64,000 nt of DNA from Chaetoderma sp. LZ-2023a (lineage: Eukaryota; Mollusca; Caudofoveata; Chaetodermatida; Chaetodermatidae), in contig JAVVLW010001380.1 of NCBI GenBank assembly GCA_034401795.1, forward strand, positions 1-64,000, given 5' to 3'. Positions 34,250 to 45,304 of the stretch are shown one piece after another. The first letter of the stretch is position 1. Every line of letters starts with the position of its first letter. The notes beneath the pieces were generated by a model. It searched no databases, was not told the DNA's origin, and saw only the letters and a list, made by a program, of their open reading frames with translations. The translations under genes and the position numbers were made by a program.

Positions 34250-36390
34250 TACCATATGATCAGGTATGATCAGCTCCCTTCTGTCCGCCCTTGGACTTTC
34301 CCTTGCCCTTCCCGCCTCTCAGGCGATCAGGGCCACTACTAGGGTAGGCAGGAGCCTCCACAACATTCCTCGCCTTCTTAGCCGCAGGAGGCTGAAAGGC
34401 CCAGCAAGAGCAGAAGGAGCTGGCTTGGCTTTCGCCTTGCTCTTATGCTTCTGCTTCTTGGAGGCAGATTGACCAGTTAGCGGTTTTGCAACAGCCCCTA
34501 GTGCATGCGCCTGACGTACTAGCTCCAGCTGAAGGTTAACCGCTAACCGACTCTGCGCAATGTTAGCCGTGTCCTCTAGGATGGCCTGCGCTTGGCCACC
34601 AAAGATGCTAGGACTGTTCAGGGGCATTCCAAGCAAACGCTCCCTGACAGCCGTAGCCAGACGCATATAGTCAAGGACCATCTACCTCCTGGACTTGGTT
34701 ACACACGCCTGTACCCTGGCCAACGCGTCCATCGACAGCACAAGGCCGTCGTTAACACAAGAAAGCGCAACAGGTGGCACAGGGTGACCTGCCCCAGTTT
34801 CAGCCCACACCGACTGAAGCAAGCGATAGGAGTGATTGACAGCATTCATTGCTGCCCTCACTCCCTCATCACAAAGGGACAGGACTTCCTCATTGTGTGC
34901 TTGGGACTTGTCCACAAGCGCCTGAGCGGGACCACGCGCTCCAGCACTCTGAACACCATGAACCCAACGGTCATACTCAGTGACCGTTGGGACCACACCA
35001 TACCGCTCGTACTCCCCCCTAGGGATACAGCGCCTTGCCCGCACCTCCATAGAGGCCGCAGGGAGCTGGCTCTTGGTCAAAAGTTGCTTGCTATAAATAG
35101 CCTCGAGCAACTCCTTGAACCTTGGATCCAGTCCAATGGACTGAATCCGAGCCGCGGGCAAGACCCCCGTCCGAATCAATGCAACCGATGGACGGGGCAT
35201 GTCTTCCTCGGTCGTGGCCGAGACAACGGACGGGTCCACCCTGGCTAGCCAAGCCACAGCATCGGACCAGTCAGCATCCGAGGAAGACACCCCCACCCCC
35301 TGAACACATCACCTGTTGATGTGTTCATGAGTCTACCAGCAGCGGCCTCCCGGCAAGGAACCACTGCTGGAAAGCCAGCAACACCGGTACCGCACGGTTC
35401 TGCCTCCACCCTTTGAAACAAACTGTTCAATGGAGTAGGCCTGCACGGTTTTCCCGTAGCGGTTATGGAACCGTGGCCATACATGGGCGCCAACGGCACC
35501 CCGTGTGTGGCCCTTGGATCAGATGAGATAGTTGAGTACCAAGCCTGGCCAGCCACACCCGTCACTGTGTCGGTTGGTGGCAAACCAACCAGCACTGGAC
35601 GGGTGCTCGGTATGGGTGTGGCCCCAACCACGGGCGGAGCGGCTGCCATGGCTTGCGTCAAGCCTGACAGAGGGTGGTTTCGTCCAGGATGGAATCGACC
35701 TCCATGCACTCCACCCACGGTATCTCAGGCCATGCCACCTCTCTTCTTCGGCCTCCTCATCCTCAGAACCTGAAGTCATCACTGGATGAGGAAACACTGG
35801 AGTCATCCTGGCAAACGGCTCCCATACCCGACGGACCGGCTACCGCTACTGGACCACCCAGAGGTGGCCACAGAGAAGCAGTACCTGCCAGGCCGGAGCC
35901 CGATGGGACTGCCAGGGAGCCATACAAGATGGCCCCCTTGGTAACAAGTCCAGAACCCTGTTCAAGGACAGGGTCCGTACCGGACACGGAGAGAGATTGC
36001 CCTAGTCTTCGGTATCAGAGATGACACCAGCGTGGGCAGGGCGCTATGCAAGAAGCCTTGCATAGCCGGCTCAACCCACGCCGGGGGTGCCATCTCCGAC
36101 CCCCTAACTGCAGATGAGGAGCGGTCCCAGGGGCCAAAACGGATGCTCCTCGATTTCTTTTCTAACTGCTTGACCCCACGTCAGACCCATCCAAGTCCTT
36201 CTGGGCAAGGAACCTGACTAAAAACTTGATGGGCCACACTGAACAGACATTACACCTAACGAACACCGAAAACAGACATGGTCCTTAAATGCGACCTTGA
36301 TGAATTTGTGACACTCAGGACATGATGGCGGGGTAGGCTTGGCCTGAAAACATGCACACGTCTAAAATAAGCAGGCGGTACGAAACAGGA
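34250..36390 (-). pseudogene. Outer DIRS gag-like ORF
   Basis: GC-rich, minus-strand coding remnant read in three linked pieces. The 5' part (about 36380-36300) has a zinc-binding-like CPECHKFIKVAF..DHVCFRC segment (C-x2-C..H..C-x2-C). The middle part (about 35990-35245) is Pro/Gly/Ser-rich. The 3' part (35296-34319) is one frame of about 325 residues broken by a single stop at 34682-34684. That part starts SSSDADWSDAVAWLARVDP, includes EYDRWVHGVQSAG, and ends with a basic SKKQKHKSKAKAK tail. The frame change near 35300 falls in a G-run. The position upstream of the pol at 25.2-27.3 kb on the same strand, plus the basic tail, fits DIRS gag. I recognise the layout more than any conserved domain. 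Confidence 0.65.
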
Positions 36391-36399
36391 ATGGAAGGC

Positions 36400-37277
36400 A
36401 GACAAATCATTTTCAAATATTTTGACAATAAATTAAAAGTTAACCCTCCGGCACCCCACACCCTCAACATTACAACCAAGATCGCGGAAGCTGGTGACAA
36501 GAACGAGAGCGGGCCAATAATACACCCATAATTTTATCCTGCAGGATGTATAAACACGGAACCAGGAACAATATCGGAAACATTTGCGGAATATTTAAGA
36601 ATTAATTTCAAAATTATAATACTTAAACGAAAGCCAAAAGATACGTGAAGGAACAATAAAATGAATTAACATTACTGCTGCAGAACACAGTAAAACCGCA
36701 GAACACACATCTTAATCAAGAATTTTGAAATCATCGATCAATGCAAACAGATCGTGATCACATGCAAAACTTGACATAATTCAAAAGTTTCTGGCACATA
36801 AAGGCACGCAGCACCATGACTAAGATTCACGCATTAATGAAACATTTCCTTCACCAAATAATCCGAGAAATAAAAGGGTGTGATGTCACCCGCTCGGACC
36901 ATATGGTTGAACGACGTAAGCCAATTATAGTGTTAAAAAAACTGTACGCCAACGCCTAGTTTCATATTACTGACCGATCGCCGTTGGGATTTAAAGGTTA
37001 TCTAGTCTGACATTTTTCGTTGTAACCACACATTCTAGTTCCGGGGTCAGAAAATGGGACATGCAACACAGACAAAATTTCAGAGACATAAGTCTCCATA
37101 TAGCTAGAGAAATAACATGAAAGAATACGACCTGAGAATCAGAGGCTCCTGCCATAGTAAATCCAGTAAACGAAACAGCAAATAGGCACACAGAAAAACA
37201 CAAAGAAAACTAAGATTTCTCCACGTAAAATAGCAATGTATCCTCTTGTTGCTATGCAAACAAGAATGAGTGTCTCT
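36400..37277. other. Non-coding stretch
   Basis: AT-rich DNA right of the gag region. It may include the 5' end of the outer DIRS element, but no terminal repeat was identified. Confidence 0.4.
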
Positions 37278-37381
37278 GGTAAGCTTTAACGGCTCCTGGA
37301 ACTGGGTATCCGGTTCCCAACAACCGGGTACCTGGTTCCCAACAACTGGGTACCCGGTTCCAGGAGCCGGTAAAGCTTACC
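37278..37381. repeat. 104-bp hairpin with internal repeats
   Basis: The ends GGTAAGCTTTAACGGCTCCT and AGGAGCCGGTAAAGCTTACC are reverse complements apart from one position, and pairing continues through GGAAC(T/C)GGGTA. The loop contains two direct copies of GGTTCCCAACAAC. Looks like a small foldback element or MITE. Confidence 0.88.
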
Positions 37382-37489
37382 AAATCTAGATTCCTAGGGC
37401 CAGCTATCAGGATAGCTGTATTATTAATGAGTAATGTAATGGTAAGTATTGATCGAAGGAGAAAGAGGGGGCTGACACATGGCAGCTAC

Positions 37490-37805
37490 GTTTCAACGCT
37501 ACTAAATGCAAGGTGATGCATCTAGGGAGGGCAAACAGCAACCCACAATACACAATGATTGAAAATGGACAAGAGGTTATCTTGGAAGAGATGTGTGAGA
37601 AAGATCTTGGTGTCTACGTGGATAACACGCTCAAATTTAGACATCATGCAGAAATAGCTGCTAACAAAGCAAAGAGAATAGTCGGCATGATTCAGACTTT
37701 TCAATTTCGCAGAACCAAGCACATTCGTCCTTCTATTCAAGAGCTTAGTTCGGCCACATCTGGAATATGGAAATGTAGTTTGGTCGCCATTATATATAAA
37801 GAGCT
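37490..37805 (+). pseudogene. CR1-like LINE RT C-terminal region, part 1
   Basis: Reads KCKVMHLGRANSNPQYTM, then EKDLGVYVDNTLKFRHH, then ANKAKRIVGMIQTF. After a frame change comes LVRPHLEYGNVVWSP. These are the post-catalytic RT segments of CR1/jockey-type LINEs. The gene is broken at about 37805 by a repeat-bearing insertion and resumes at 38610. Confidence 0.85.
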
Positions 37806-38609
37806 CTGCAAAAGGTGCATAACACCCTGCCATGATGACAAACCACTGAATGAGAGCTATCAGAAAATATTTATTTCTTCTTCAGACCCAGACCAGTCAT
37901 CCTTATGAAGTGTCAAAGCGATCCGATAAACGGTAACAGAGTTATCATCTCGAAACCAATTTTCAAGATGGCTATCGGTGGCCATCTTGGATTTCGGATC
38001 ATTGTCAATTTCAATAGGTTTCTTCCCCAGAGGTAGTCAAACCACCCTATGAAATTTTATAGCGATCCGATAAATGATAACAGAGTTATCATCGGAGAAC
38101 CAATTTTCAAGATGGCCACCGGTGGGTGGTGGCCATCTTGGATTTCGGATCATTGCTGATTTCAAGCGGTTACTTCCCCAGACCTAGTCCAACCACTCTA
38201 TGAAGTTTCAAAGCGATCCTATAACCGGTAATGGAGTTATCATCAGGAAACCAATTTTCAAGATGGCCGCTGGCCATCTTGGATTTCGGATCATTGTCAA
38301 TTTCGATAGCTTTCTTCCCCAGACCTAGTTCAACCACTCCATAAAGTTTCAAAGCAATCCAATAAACGGTAACAGCGTTATCATCCTGAAACCAATTTTC
38401 AAGAAGGTCGCTGGTGGCTGGCGGCCATCTTGGATTTCGGATCATCGTCGAATTCGATAGGTTTCTTCCCAAGACCTTGTCCAACCACTCTATGAAGTTT
38501 CAATGTGATCCAACAAACGGTAACAGAGTTATCATCTGGAAACCACTCTGCCGCCTACACGCCCAGGCGGACGGCGCCATTACATAATACCCAGACAAAT
38601 ATTTGGCGG
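37806..38609. mobile_element. Minisatellite-bearing insertion, Helitron-like
   Basis: The stretch splits a LINE coding region. It is mostly a ~145-bp tandem repeat (37878-38550, four and a half copies) with CCAATTTTCAAGATGGC and GGCCATCTTGGATTTCGGAT. This pair is itself complementary (CAAGATGGC / GCCATCTTG), so each unit can form a hairpin. The right end has CCGCCTACACGCCCAGGCGG, a GC-rich stem-loop, followed about 45 bp later by the LINE sequence. Tandem repeats plus a sub-terminal hairpin and no TIRs resemble non-autonomous Helitron/Helentron elements. Confidence 0.6.
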
Positions 38610-39020
38610 GGTATAAAAAGGATATACTACTAGATGTTCAATGGCGTGCTACAAAGGTCATACCAGGATTTAAAGACATACCATACAAAGACTGTCTCCA
38701 CAAACTGAACCCACCAAGCTTAGTCCACCGACGTCTGCGTGGTGATCTAATTGAAGCCCATAAGTACACACATAAGATCTATGACGTGGACTATGCTGAA
38801 CTGCTACCACTGGACAAAGGGGATCGTACACGAGGGCAGTTATAAACTCATAAAACAGCGCTTTAAGACAGACACCAGTAAACATTTATTTCAGCCACAG
38901 GATCAAAGACCACTGGAATAGCCTGCCAGACACAGTTGTATCAGCACCCTCAGTCAACGCCTTCAAAGGGAGATTAGACAAGTTCTACAAGATTCAAGGG
39001 CATTGCTTACAAGACTGACT
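38610..39020 (+). pseudogene. CR1-like LINE RT C-terminal region, part 2
   Basis: Reads KKDILLDVQWRATKVIPGFK, then LHKLNPPSLVHRRLRGDLIE and DKGDRTRGQL. Broken frames then follow through the usual 'FS.R....WN.LP..V..A.S...FK..LD' ending (about 38880-38990). It is the direct continuation of 37490-37805. Confidence 0.85.
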
Positions 39021-40943
39021 TTCCGATCACTCACGTCCGCACCCACATGTCAGATAAACAGGTACTGAAAGATGAAGACTATGAAAACAGTGAAGACCTG
39101 TCACAGGCTAACTAGCCTACATGACAGTAAACTCTATATCTATGGGTGTATAGACATTTCGGCAGTCAACCATTTTCAGCAGCTTGGAGTACATTTTTGG
39201 CAGCCTATAATAGTGTGTGTTTTATTATTATCCCTGTGTTACCTATATGTTACCTTATGTCCATGTCGCTTTAACAGTCGATAAAACAGTAATATATTCT
39301 AATACTATACATGTGTATTATATAGTAATAGTATATATTTATGTTTTATTGACTCTGATAGATTGAAATCCATACCTAATTACCACTAATTGCTGGTGAT
39401 TGACGAAGTTTATTATGTTTGTTTTTTCAGCCGACTCTAAGAGTAAAACAAACTAAGAACCATGCGCTGCGATGAAAGTTAAGCGCCGTGACGAAGATTA
39501 TGCCTATTGTTGTGATGCTGTGAAATATAATTTCATGTTATCTTGAAATAAAGACGTAGGTCTATATTGATCATTCTTTAATAAAGTGATTGGCCTCTAA
39601 TTATTACAAATTTCAGTTCAATTGTATGTTATTAACTGGCTATGTTTGTTTACAAATTCTAGAATATTTAAGGCATAACATTATATTCGAAAAGCAACGT
39701 CAATTTGGAAAATCTATGTATCACGTACTTTATGTATCACATGAAAATGAGAATTTTGAAAATAATTTTTCGGATTGACACTTGGAGTAGATTTCTTCCA
39801 ATTTTCGCTAAGACCTACCAAATACTTAATGTTTGAAGCAAATTTGGAAATGTTCATTAGAAAATATAAATAAATTCAAAAATCTGCAAGAAACTCTTAT
39901 ACTGTTACGTCTGTAATGGTCGAAAGATTAATACAGACTAACGAACGATCTGAATCACAAGTACGATGAGCTAGTACACGTGCATTTTGATTTGTTGACG
40001 TTGTTCCTCAAAGCTGGTTGGTTAGAGCTCCCTCTGTTGTATTTGTAATCCGTGTCTGTGTGTATTCCGACCATTGTAATGGTTTCCTGCAATTAAAGCA
40101 CATGCTAGCTAGACTCGGCGGGTGATAACAATGTCCTCAGTTTATATTCCCTGCTGTTATCTTAACGCCAAAAATGTTAAGATGCGATCAATTGCGTGAC
40201 TGAACATCACATTCCGCTCGCACAGCAACTACTTTCAATATGACGTACATACCATGTAAGCGAATAACTTTTAAGACAAATTTTTTTCAAAATATTCAAC
40301 ATTTTAACTAATTGTAACAAAATTAAATTTCACGCACCCTGTAGGCGCGGTCACACCGTACGCACTCACTCGCACATATAAGAGACCACATATATAAATC
40401 TAAAGGAAGTGTGGACATACACAAATATTCAACCTATCCCAACAAATCGATTTAGTCAATAAGTGAACAGCTATCTAAAGAAAAGAAAATCAATTATTGA
40501 CAAATGTAAATCCTGCTAGATTTTTAAGAAATAATTTGACTGGAACAGGTATTCAACACTGGTCTCTGGTGCATGTTCAAGCATTTTGGAGTGAATGTGA
40601 CTTTTAATACAAGTGGTCTATATCCACCATAATGTATGGTGGATCACATTGCCAAGTGGTATTGATTAGTAACGTGAATTTACACACACGCACGCTACTT
40701 ATTAACAAAGAATTTATTTTCAAAATATTCAAATACAACAGATTTCACGATATTACAAATGCAACAGATTTCACCATATTACACGGCGACGAATATGTAC
40801 AGACGTAGACACTCGCGTATTCATTAAATGACCACAGGTCTATCTAAATAATGTTTCTGGACATGTTCCAGAGATATATTTTGAAAATAATTTGACTGGA
40901 ACTTATTGCAGATATTGGCAGCAGCAGCTTCTGTTAAAAATAA
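39021..40943. other. Non-coding stretch
   Basis: AT-rich DNA. Half copies of the family A palindrome appear at about 40285-40310, 40530-40560 and 40725-40745, and one at about 40873-40930. No gene was recognised. Confidence 0.45.
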
Positions 40944-41200
40944 CTACACAAATATTCACCAGATCCTGACAAATGCTACACAAATATTCACCAGATCCTG
41001 ACAAATGCTACACAAATATTCACCAGATCCTGACAAATGCTACACAAATATTCACCAGATCCCGACAAATGCCACACAAATATTCACCAGATCCCGACAA
41101 ATGCTACACAAATATTCACCAGATCCTGACAAATGCTACACAAATATTCACCAGATCCTGACAAATGCTACACAATATTCACCAGATCCCGACAAATGCA
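40944..41200. repeat. 32-bp minisatellite, about eight copies
   Basis: The unit CTACACAAATATTCACCAGA plus TCCTGACAAATG repeats head to tail with a 32-bp period and very few substitutions (T/C in TCCTGAC/TCCCGAC). One copy has lost a base. There are no spacers, so it is not a CRISPR-type array. Confidence 0.95.
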
Positions 41201-41897
41201 ACTCACTTATTCGCATACTCATTAACCCCTCGGGCTGGACTTATAAAAAAAAATTAATTTGACTGGAACATATTGATTATGTTTGCAGCAACAAAGTCTG
41301 TGACCTTCACGTGGTGAGAGTTGTATGTAATCAATATGTATAATACATATGCATATTAGATGAAACCAACTAGCCCATTAATTATAAACAACACAATACA
41401 TGCAATATCATTTAGCCACTCTTCAAAAGGATACAAAGATCTCGAGCTTCACTCTTCCTGCTGTGAACAAGGCAAAAGAAATAATGAAATCACAGTAATC
41501 GCAGGTTGCCATTTACGTAAATACGGTAATAGCGGTAGACATATATTTATGTATATGTATATGTCACGTATTATTCATATTTTTCGTAAATGGAAAACTT
41601 GTGTGCAGTAAGCAATCCAAATTAATTACATCAATTTTATGGTAACATAGTGGTAACATGGGTATGCCAATACAACATAGTTGAATAGGCTGCCGAAAAT
41701 GTAATGAAATTGATGGCCGCCGAAAATAACTTGCTGCCGAAATTACTGGTGACCTATCTATGCACAGACATTTGAAGTTTACCCTCCTATCTCATATTAT
41801 TGGCATATTTCATATTAGTACTATATATATATATATAATACACACGGTGGTCAATGAAGATCACGGAAATACAGTATGCATGAACAAAAACAAAGCA

Positions 41898-41959
<62 letters not shown>

Positions 41960-41960
41960 A
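41898..41960. repeat. (CTA)n microsatellite
   Basis: About 21 uninterrupted CTA/ACT triplets just left of the hAT element at 41996. Confidence 0.95.
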
Positions 41961-42299
41961 ACATCATCATCTTCATGTAAATTGTCATCTAAATGCAGGG
42001 TTCATACACCCTCAGCAGAATTAAATTCCATACCTTTTCCAGACTTTTTCCAGACTCAATTTCAAATTTTCCAGACCTCATTTTTGGACTTTCAATCCGA
42101 CAAAAAACAAACACAGTTACTAAGTTCATCATATATAAACTTTATTAAACTTTATAAAACAAGAATATCAAAACACAGCGTGTGCACTTCTGCCTGTGGA
42201 ACTGAAGCAACCGCAGTAGTGGAAGACCCGAGGACAATAACAAACTGCATATATAAATAATTGTCACAAGAATGTCAACGCACAGCGCGCGCTCACACA

Positions 42300-42772
42300 G
42301 ATATGAATTTCATTACAGCAGCACATTTTTTGTTGAATATTTAGAAAATAATTTGACTGGAAACTGTTGCTGCTTTAAATTAAGTCAAATTATTTTCAAA
42401 ATATTCAACAGCTATCCTATCAAAACACACTATTAAAAGATCATAGGAGTTATCTTAATCTAATATAGCCAGAAATATCAACATACACACAAACACACAC
42501 AGTGTGTCACACATACACACGATTTCTCATTATAAAGGGACTTTTTGAGTGTTATTAGCCCCAAAATCTAGATTGGGAACAGTATATTGAGTGGCTCTGG
42601 GAACCGTATATTGTCTAGGAGTGGCTCAGTGTTTTTCAGGATGCAAACCAGATATGAATTTCATTACAGCAGCACATTTTTTGTTGAATATTTTGAAAAT
42701 AATTTGACTGGAAACTGTTGCAGCAATAGTTTCCAGTCAAATTATTTTCAAAATATTCAACAGCTATCATGC
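42300..42772. repeat. Duplicated ~115-bp block, each with a family A palindrome
   Basis: Two direct copies about 350 bp apart, each reading 'atatgaatttcattacagca', then the palindrome, then 'cagctatc'. The palindromes are 42331-42410 and 42682-42762. The second is almost perfect: TGTTGAATATTTTGAAAATA ... TATTTTCAAAATATTCAACA around GACTGGAAACT/AGTTTCCAGTC. Confidence 0.9.
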
Positions 42773-43099
42773 AAAGTTGAGCTTGAGACACCATTTATTT
42801 GTTGAGGGCCACCCCCACCCCACCTTTAGATAACAAGTTAAACCCTGCACATATACACATACACTAATTTAAATTTACCATAGCTAATCATATCGCCATA
42901 GCAACAGGACTCCTCATTATTTTCACTTGATAATGCGGCAACATAAGAGGCCTCGCGATACGAAAGAGCTGTCGGACAGTCAATAATATTTTACCGTGAC
43001 TCAGCGCAAAGTTGGGATCATCTAACATTGGGCGATATAAAATTGCCACGCTTCTAAATGATTCTGGTACTATCAATGTGAAAATGTAAAATATTCTTA

Positions 43100-43435
43100 C
43101 CTTGAACCAAAGAAATCCGTAACTTTCGGCGCTGGCTTTAGACAAACTTCTGTCAGTGTCTCACGTTTTTTCCCCGGCATGTGACTAACAAAAGCTGCTT
43201 TGCCCATATTCCTGATGTCAAACGACTTATTACAAACACTACATTTGGCACGCGAGTTTGATGTGTTGTCCGGTAAAATCCAATCCTTATATTTATCATT
43301 AGTTTCCCAAATACTAGCATATTTGCACTTTCCCATCTTTACTGTATCACAAAAAATGGCAATCTCGCAAATTATTTCATTGTTTCGTCTTCTAACACTC
43401 TGTACTATTTGACAGACGACTGCCGATTCACTCAT
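43100..43435 (-). pseudogene. hAT transposase N-terminal zinc-finger exon
   Basis: An open exon of up to 110 residues, starting at MSESAVVC or at the internal MGKCKYASIW. It carries the BED/TTF-like pattern seen at the N-terminus of many hAT transposases: KDWILP....RAKCSVCNKSFDI..MGKAAFVSHMPGKK (C-x2-C, then H). The exon ends VTDFFGS at a good splice donor (TTCAAG followed by GTAAGAAT) at about 43101. No downstream exon with the DDE/dimerisation domains is visible to the left within the element, where the MITE-bearing duplication lies instead. It is therefore a truncated transposase gene in a defective element. Confidence 0.7.
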
Positions 43436-43879
43436 TTTTATTGCGTTTTACTTGAACATGTTTAGAACCTGTATTGCTCAACAACCGCGAGATGTTCCCG
43501 GTAATAGGCGGTTTTCTATTGCAGGATGAGACCGGGACCCAATCAAATTAGATTCTGGCAAGATTGGCGGATACGCGAGATTTCATTCGTAAACAAAAAG
43601 ATTGCGGTCGGAAAAATTAGGATTGCCGATATTTTAATTTTCCATACATTTTCCATACCAGTTGGCCCAAAATTGGAATTTCCATACTTTTTCCAGACTT
43701 CGATACATGCGTACGAACCCTGTAAATGTGTACATGTAAATAAATACATCGATCGTTTCTTTTACAAACTGCGTTTTCAAAATTGTATTGACTTAACCAC
43801 CGTCCCATCACACCCTATATACCGTTTCGCATTGTCCCAAAATAACAAATCTTATCTTTCTTTCTGAAGATATTTTCGC

Positions 43880-43932
43880 CTAATGTTATCAGCAACAACT
43901 GCAGTCAAATTAGTTTTGAAATATTCAACAGA
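43880..43932. mobile_element. Half of a family A palindromic MITE
   Basis: Right arm only: CAGCAACAACTGCAGTCAAA followed by 'ttagttttgaaatattcaacag'. Confidence 0.55.
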
Positions 43933-44124
43933 TATGATCAGAAGCGTGCGTCGGAATAAAAGTAGTTTTTAAACATGAATGATATACAGATGTCTACGAG
44001 ACCACAAGTATTAAATGTATTGAATGAATACGCTGAAGCACAGTTAGTCATCAAGCGACCACATCCATTACAAAACTTGGAACTTTAGCATATTATAATC
44101 CTATTCCCGTCAAACATTCATTAT

Positions 44125-44206
44125 ATTATATCACAGGCCTTTGAATTTTCGTCAATCCATCCCTCTAACGCATATCCCCCTACTATATATAATATACATA
44201 TATGTC

Positions 44207-44286
<80 letters not shown>

Positions 44287-44345
44287 CATGGGGAATATGT
44301 GGTAGAGGGATGGATGGACGAAAATTCAAAGGCCTGTGATTATAT
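44125..44345. mobile_element. 207-bp MITE with (TA)n core and 7-bp TSD
   Basis: The element is 44132-44338. Its ~50-bp inverted repeats start CACAGGCCTTTGAATTTTCG. The target duplication ATTATAT is at 44125-44131 and 44339-44345. The centre is a (TA)n tract (44213-44284). The arms differ at several positions. Confidence 0.85.
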
Positions 44346-44419
44346 TTATATATCAGTTTCTCTGAATTACCTATCTCCTTATTAGCTTCTTATTAACTTA
44401 TAATGCACATGTCTATTCA

Positions 44420-44535
44420 GGGGGCGAAACGACCTAGGGCGAACGGGAACAGGAGGGGGGGGGGGGCGAAACGACATGGGGCGAACAGGACAGGCCGCGA
44501 AACGGTATGTGATAGGGGGCGAAACGACCCGGATT
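44420..44535. repeat. Short GGGGCGAAACGAC repeats
   Basis: Four imperfect repeats of GGGGCGAAACGAC or 'gggcgaac(g/a)gga' in a G-rich patch. Function unknown. Confidence 0.7.
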
Positions 44536-45049
44536 CATCATCAATAATTAACATCCCGAAAACATATTACAAGGCATTAATTTATTGGTTTCTGGTCGTA
44601 ATCAGCTACCTATAAATGATGTATTTTGCTAATGTTTATTAGCGTTATTTTATGTTATTAAAATAGGTTATTCTAACCCGTTGTAAAGCTAATATCTTTG
44701 AATAGGTAAGACTTTTGTTAGCTCTAAAAAATGTCCAAAAAGACATTGCAAAAAATTCAAGATTATTTCAAGATTCAAGATTCAAGATTATTTATTCAAT
44801 AATTCCAATGTAAACGAATTCACAAATCATACCAGGTTGTCCGCACAAGGCAGTGCCTATTGTTATGGCGGACACCTTACACACATATATACAGGTATAT
44901 ATAAATTAGACAAGACAGTACTTACACAAACAATTATAAATTCAGACATTACATTTACTACTTCCTTATTAACCCTTTGGCCCTTGATCCACATAAACAG
45001 TTTAAATTTCAAAGAGAAAATATGTCAATTCGCGGGTCAAGAGGAGACC

Positions 45050-45140
45050 ACCCCTTCCCCCCCCCCACCCAGCACCCTCCCACCCACCCACCCCCAACCC
45101 CCCCCCCCCAACCCCCCAACCCCAACCCCCCCCCCCAGAG
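45050..45140. repeat. C-rich low-complexity tract
   Basis: Long runs of C with CCCACCC and AACCCCC in the 3' UTR of the LINE. Proline-rich translations are artefacts. Confidence 0.9.
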
Positions 45141-45264
45141 TTCGCCACCGGTTCAATTATCTTGTCAGTCATTACAGTGGAAAGAAAAACTCCTGGAGTG
45201 GGCCAGTCTCAGTCCGCGAACCAACATATAATACTGTAACAGGGTGTGTGTAAGAGTTAGTCAC

Positions 45265-45268
45265 TTGG

Positions 45269-45304
<36 letters not shown>

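Larger units (their letters stand above)
41990..43728 (-). mobile_element. hAT-like element with 6-bp TSD TAAATG
   Basis: The element occupies 41996-43722 (1,727 bp). The left end is CAGGGTTCATACACCCTC; the right end read inward is CAGGGTTCGTACGCATG. TAAATG is exact on both sides (41990-41995 and 43723-43728). Sub-terminal 'ttccagactttttcc' and 'tttccatac' blocks recur near both ends. A zinc-finger transposase exon lies inside on the minus strand. The CAGGG start fits hAT; a 6-bp rather than 8-bp duplication points to a hAT5/hAT6-like lineage. Confidence 0.82.

Noticed and set aside
34592..35248. 218-codon plus-strand open frame in the gag region
   Set aside because: Lies exactly antisense to the better supported gag frame, and its residues show no motif. 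A GC-rich shadow frame.
40944..41200. 32-bp repeats resembling a CRISPR array
   Set aside because: Units are directly adjacent with no spacers, and the DNA is eukaryotic. It is a minisatellite.
41760..42260. 166-codon open frame with poly-threonine
   Set aside because: Driven by the (CTA)n microsatellite, and it crosses the left boundary of the hAT element.
44837..45253. Proline-rich 138-codon open frame
   Set aside because: Produced by the C-rich low-complexity tract in a LINE 3' UTR, antisense to the element.
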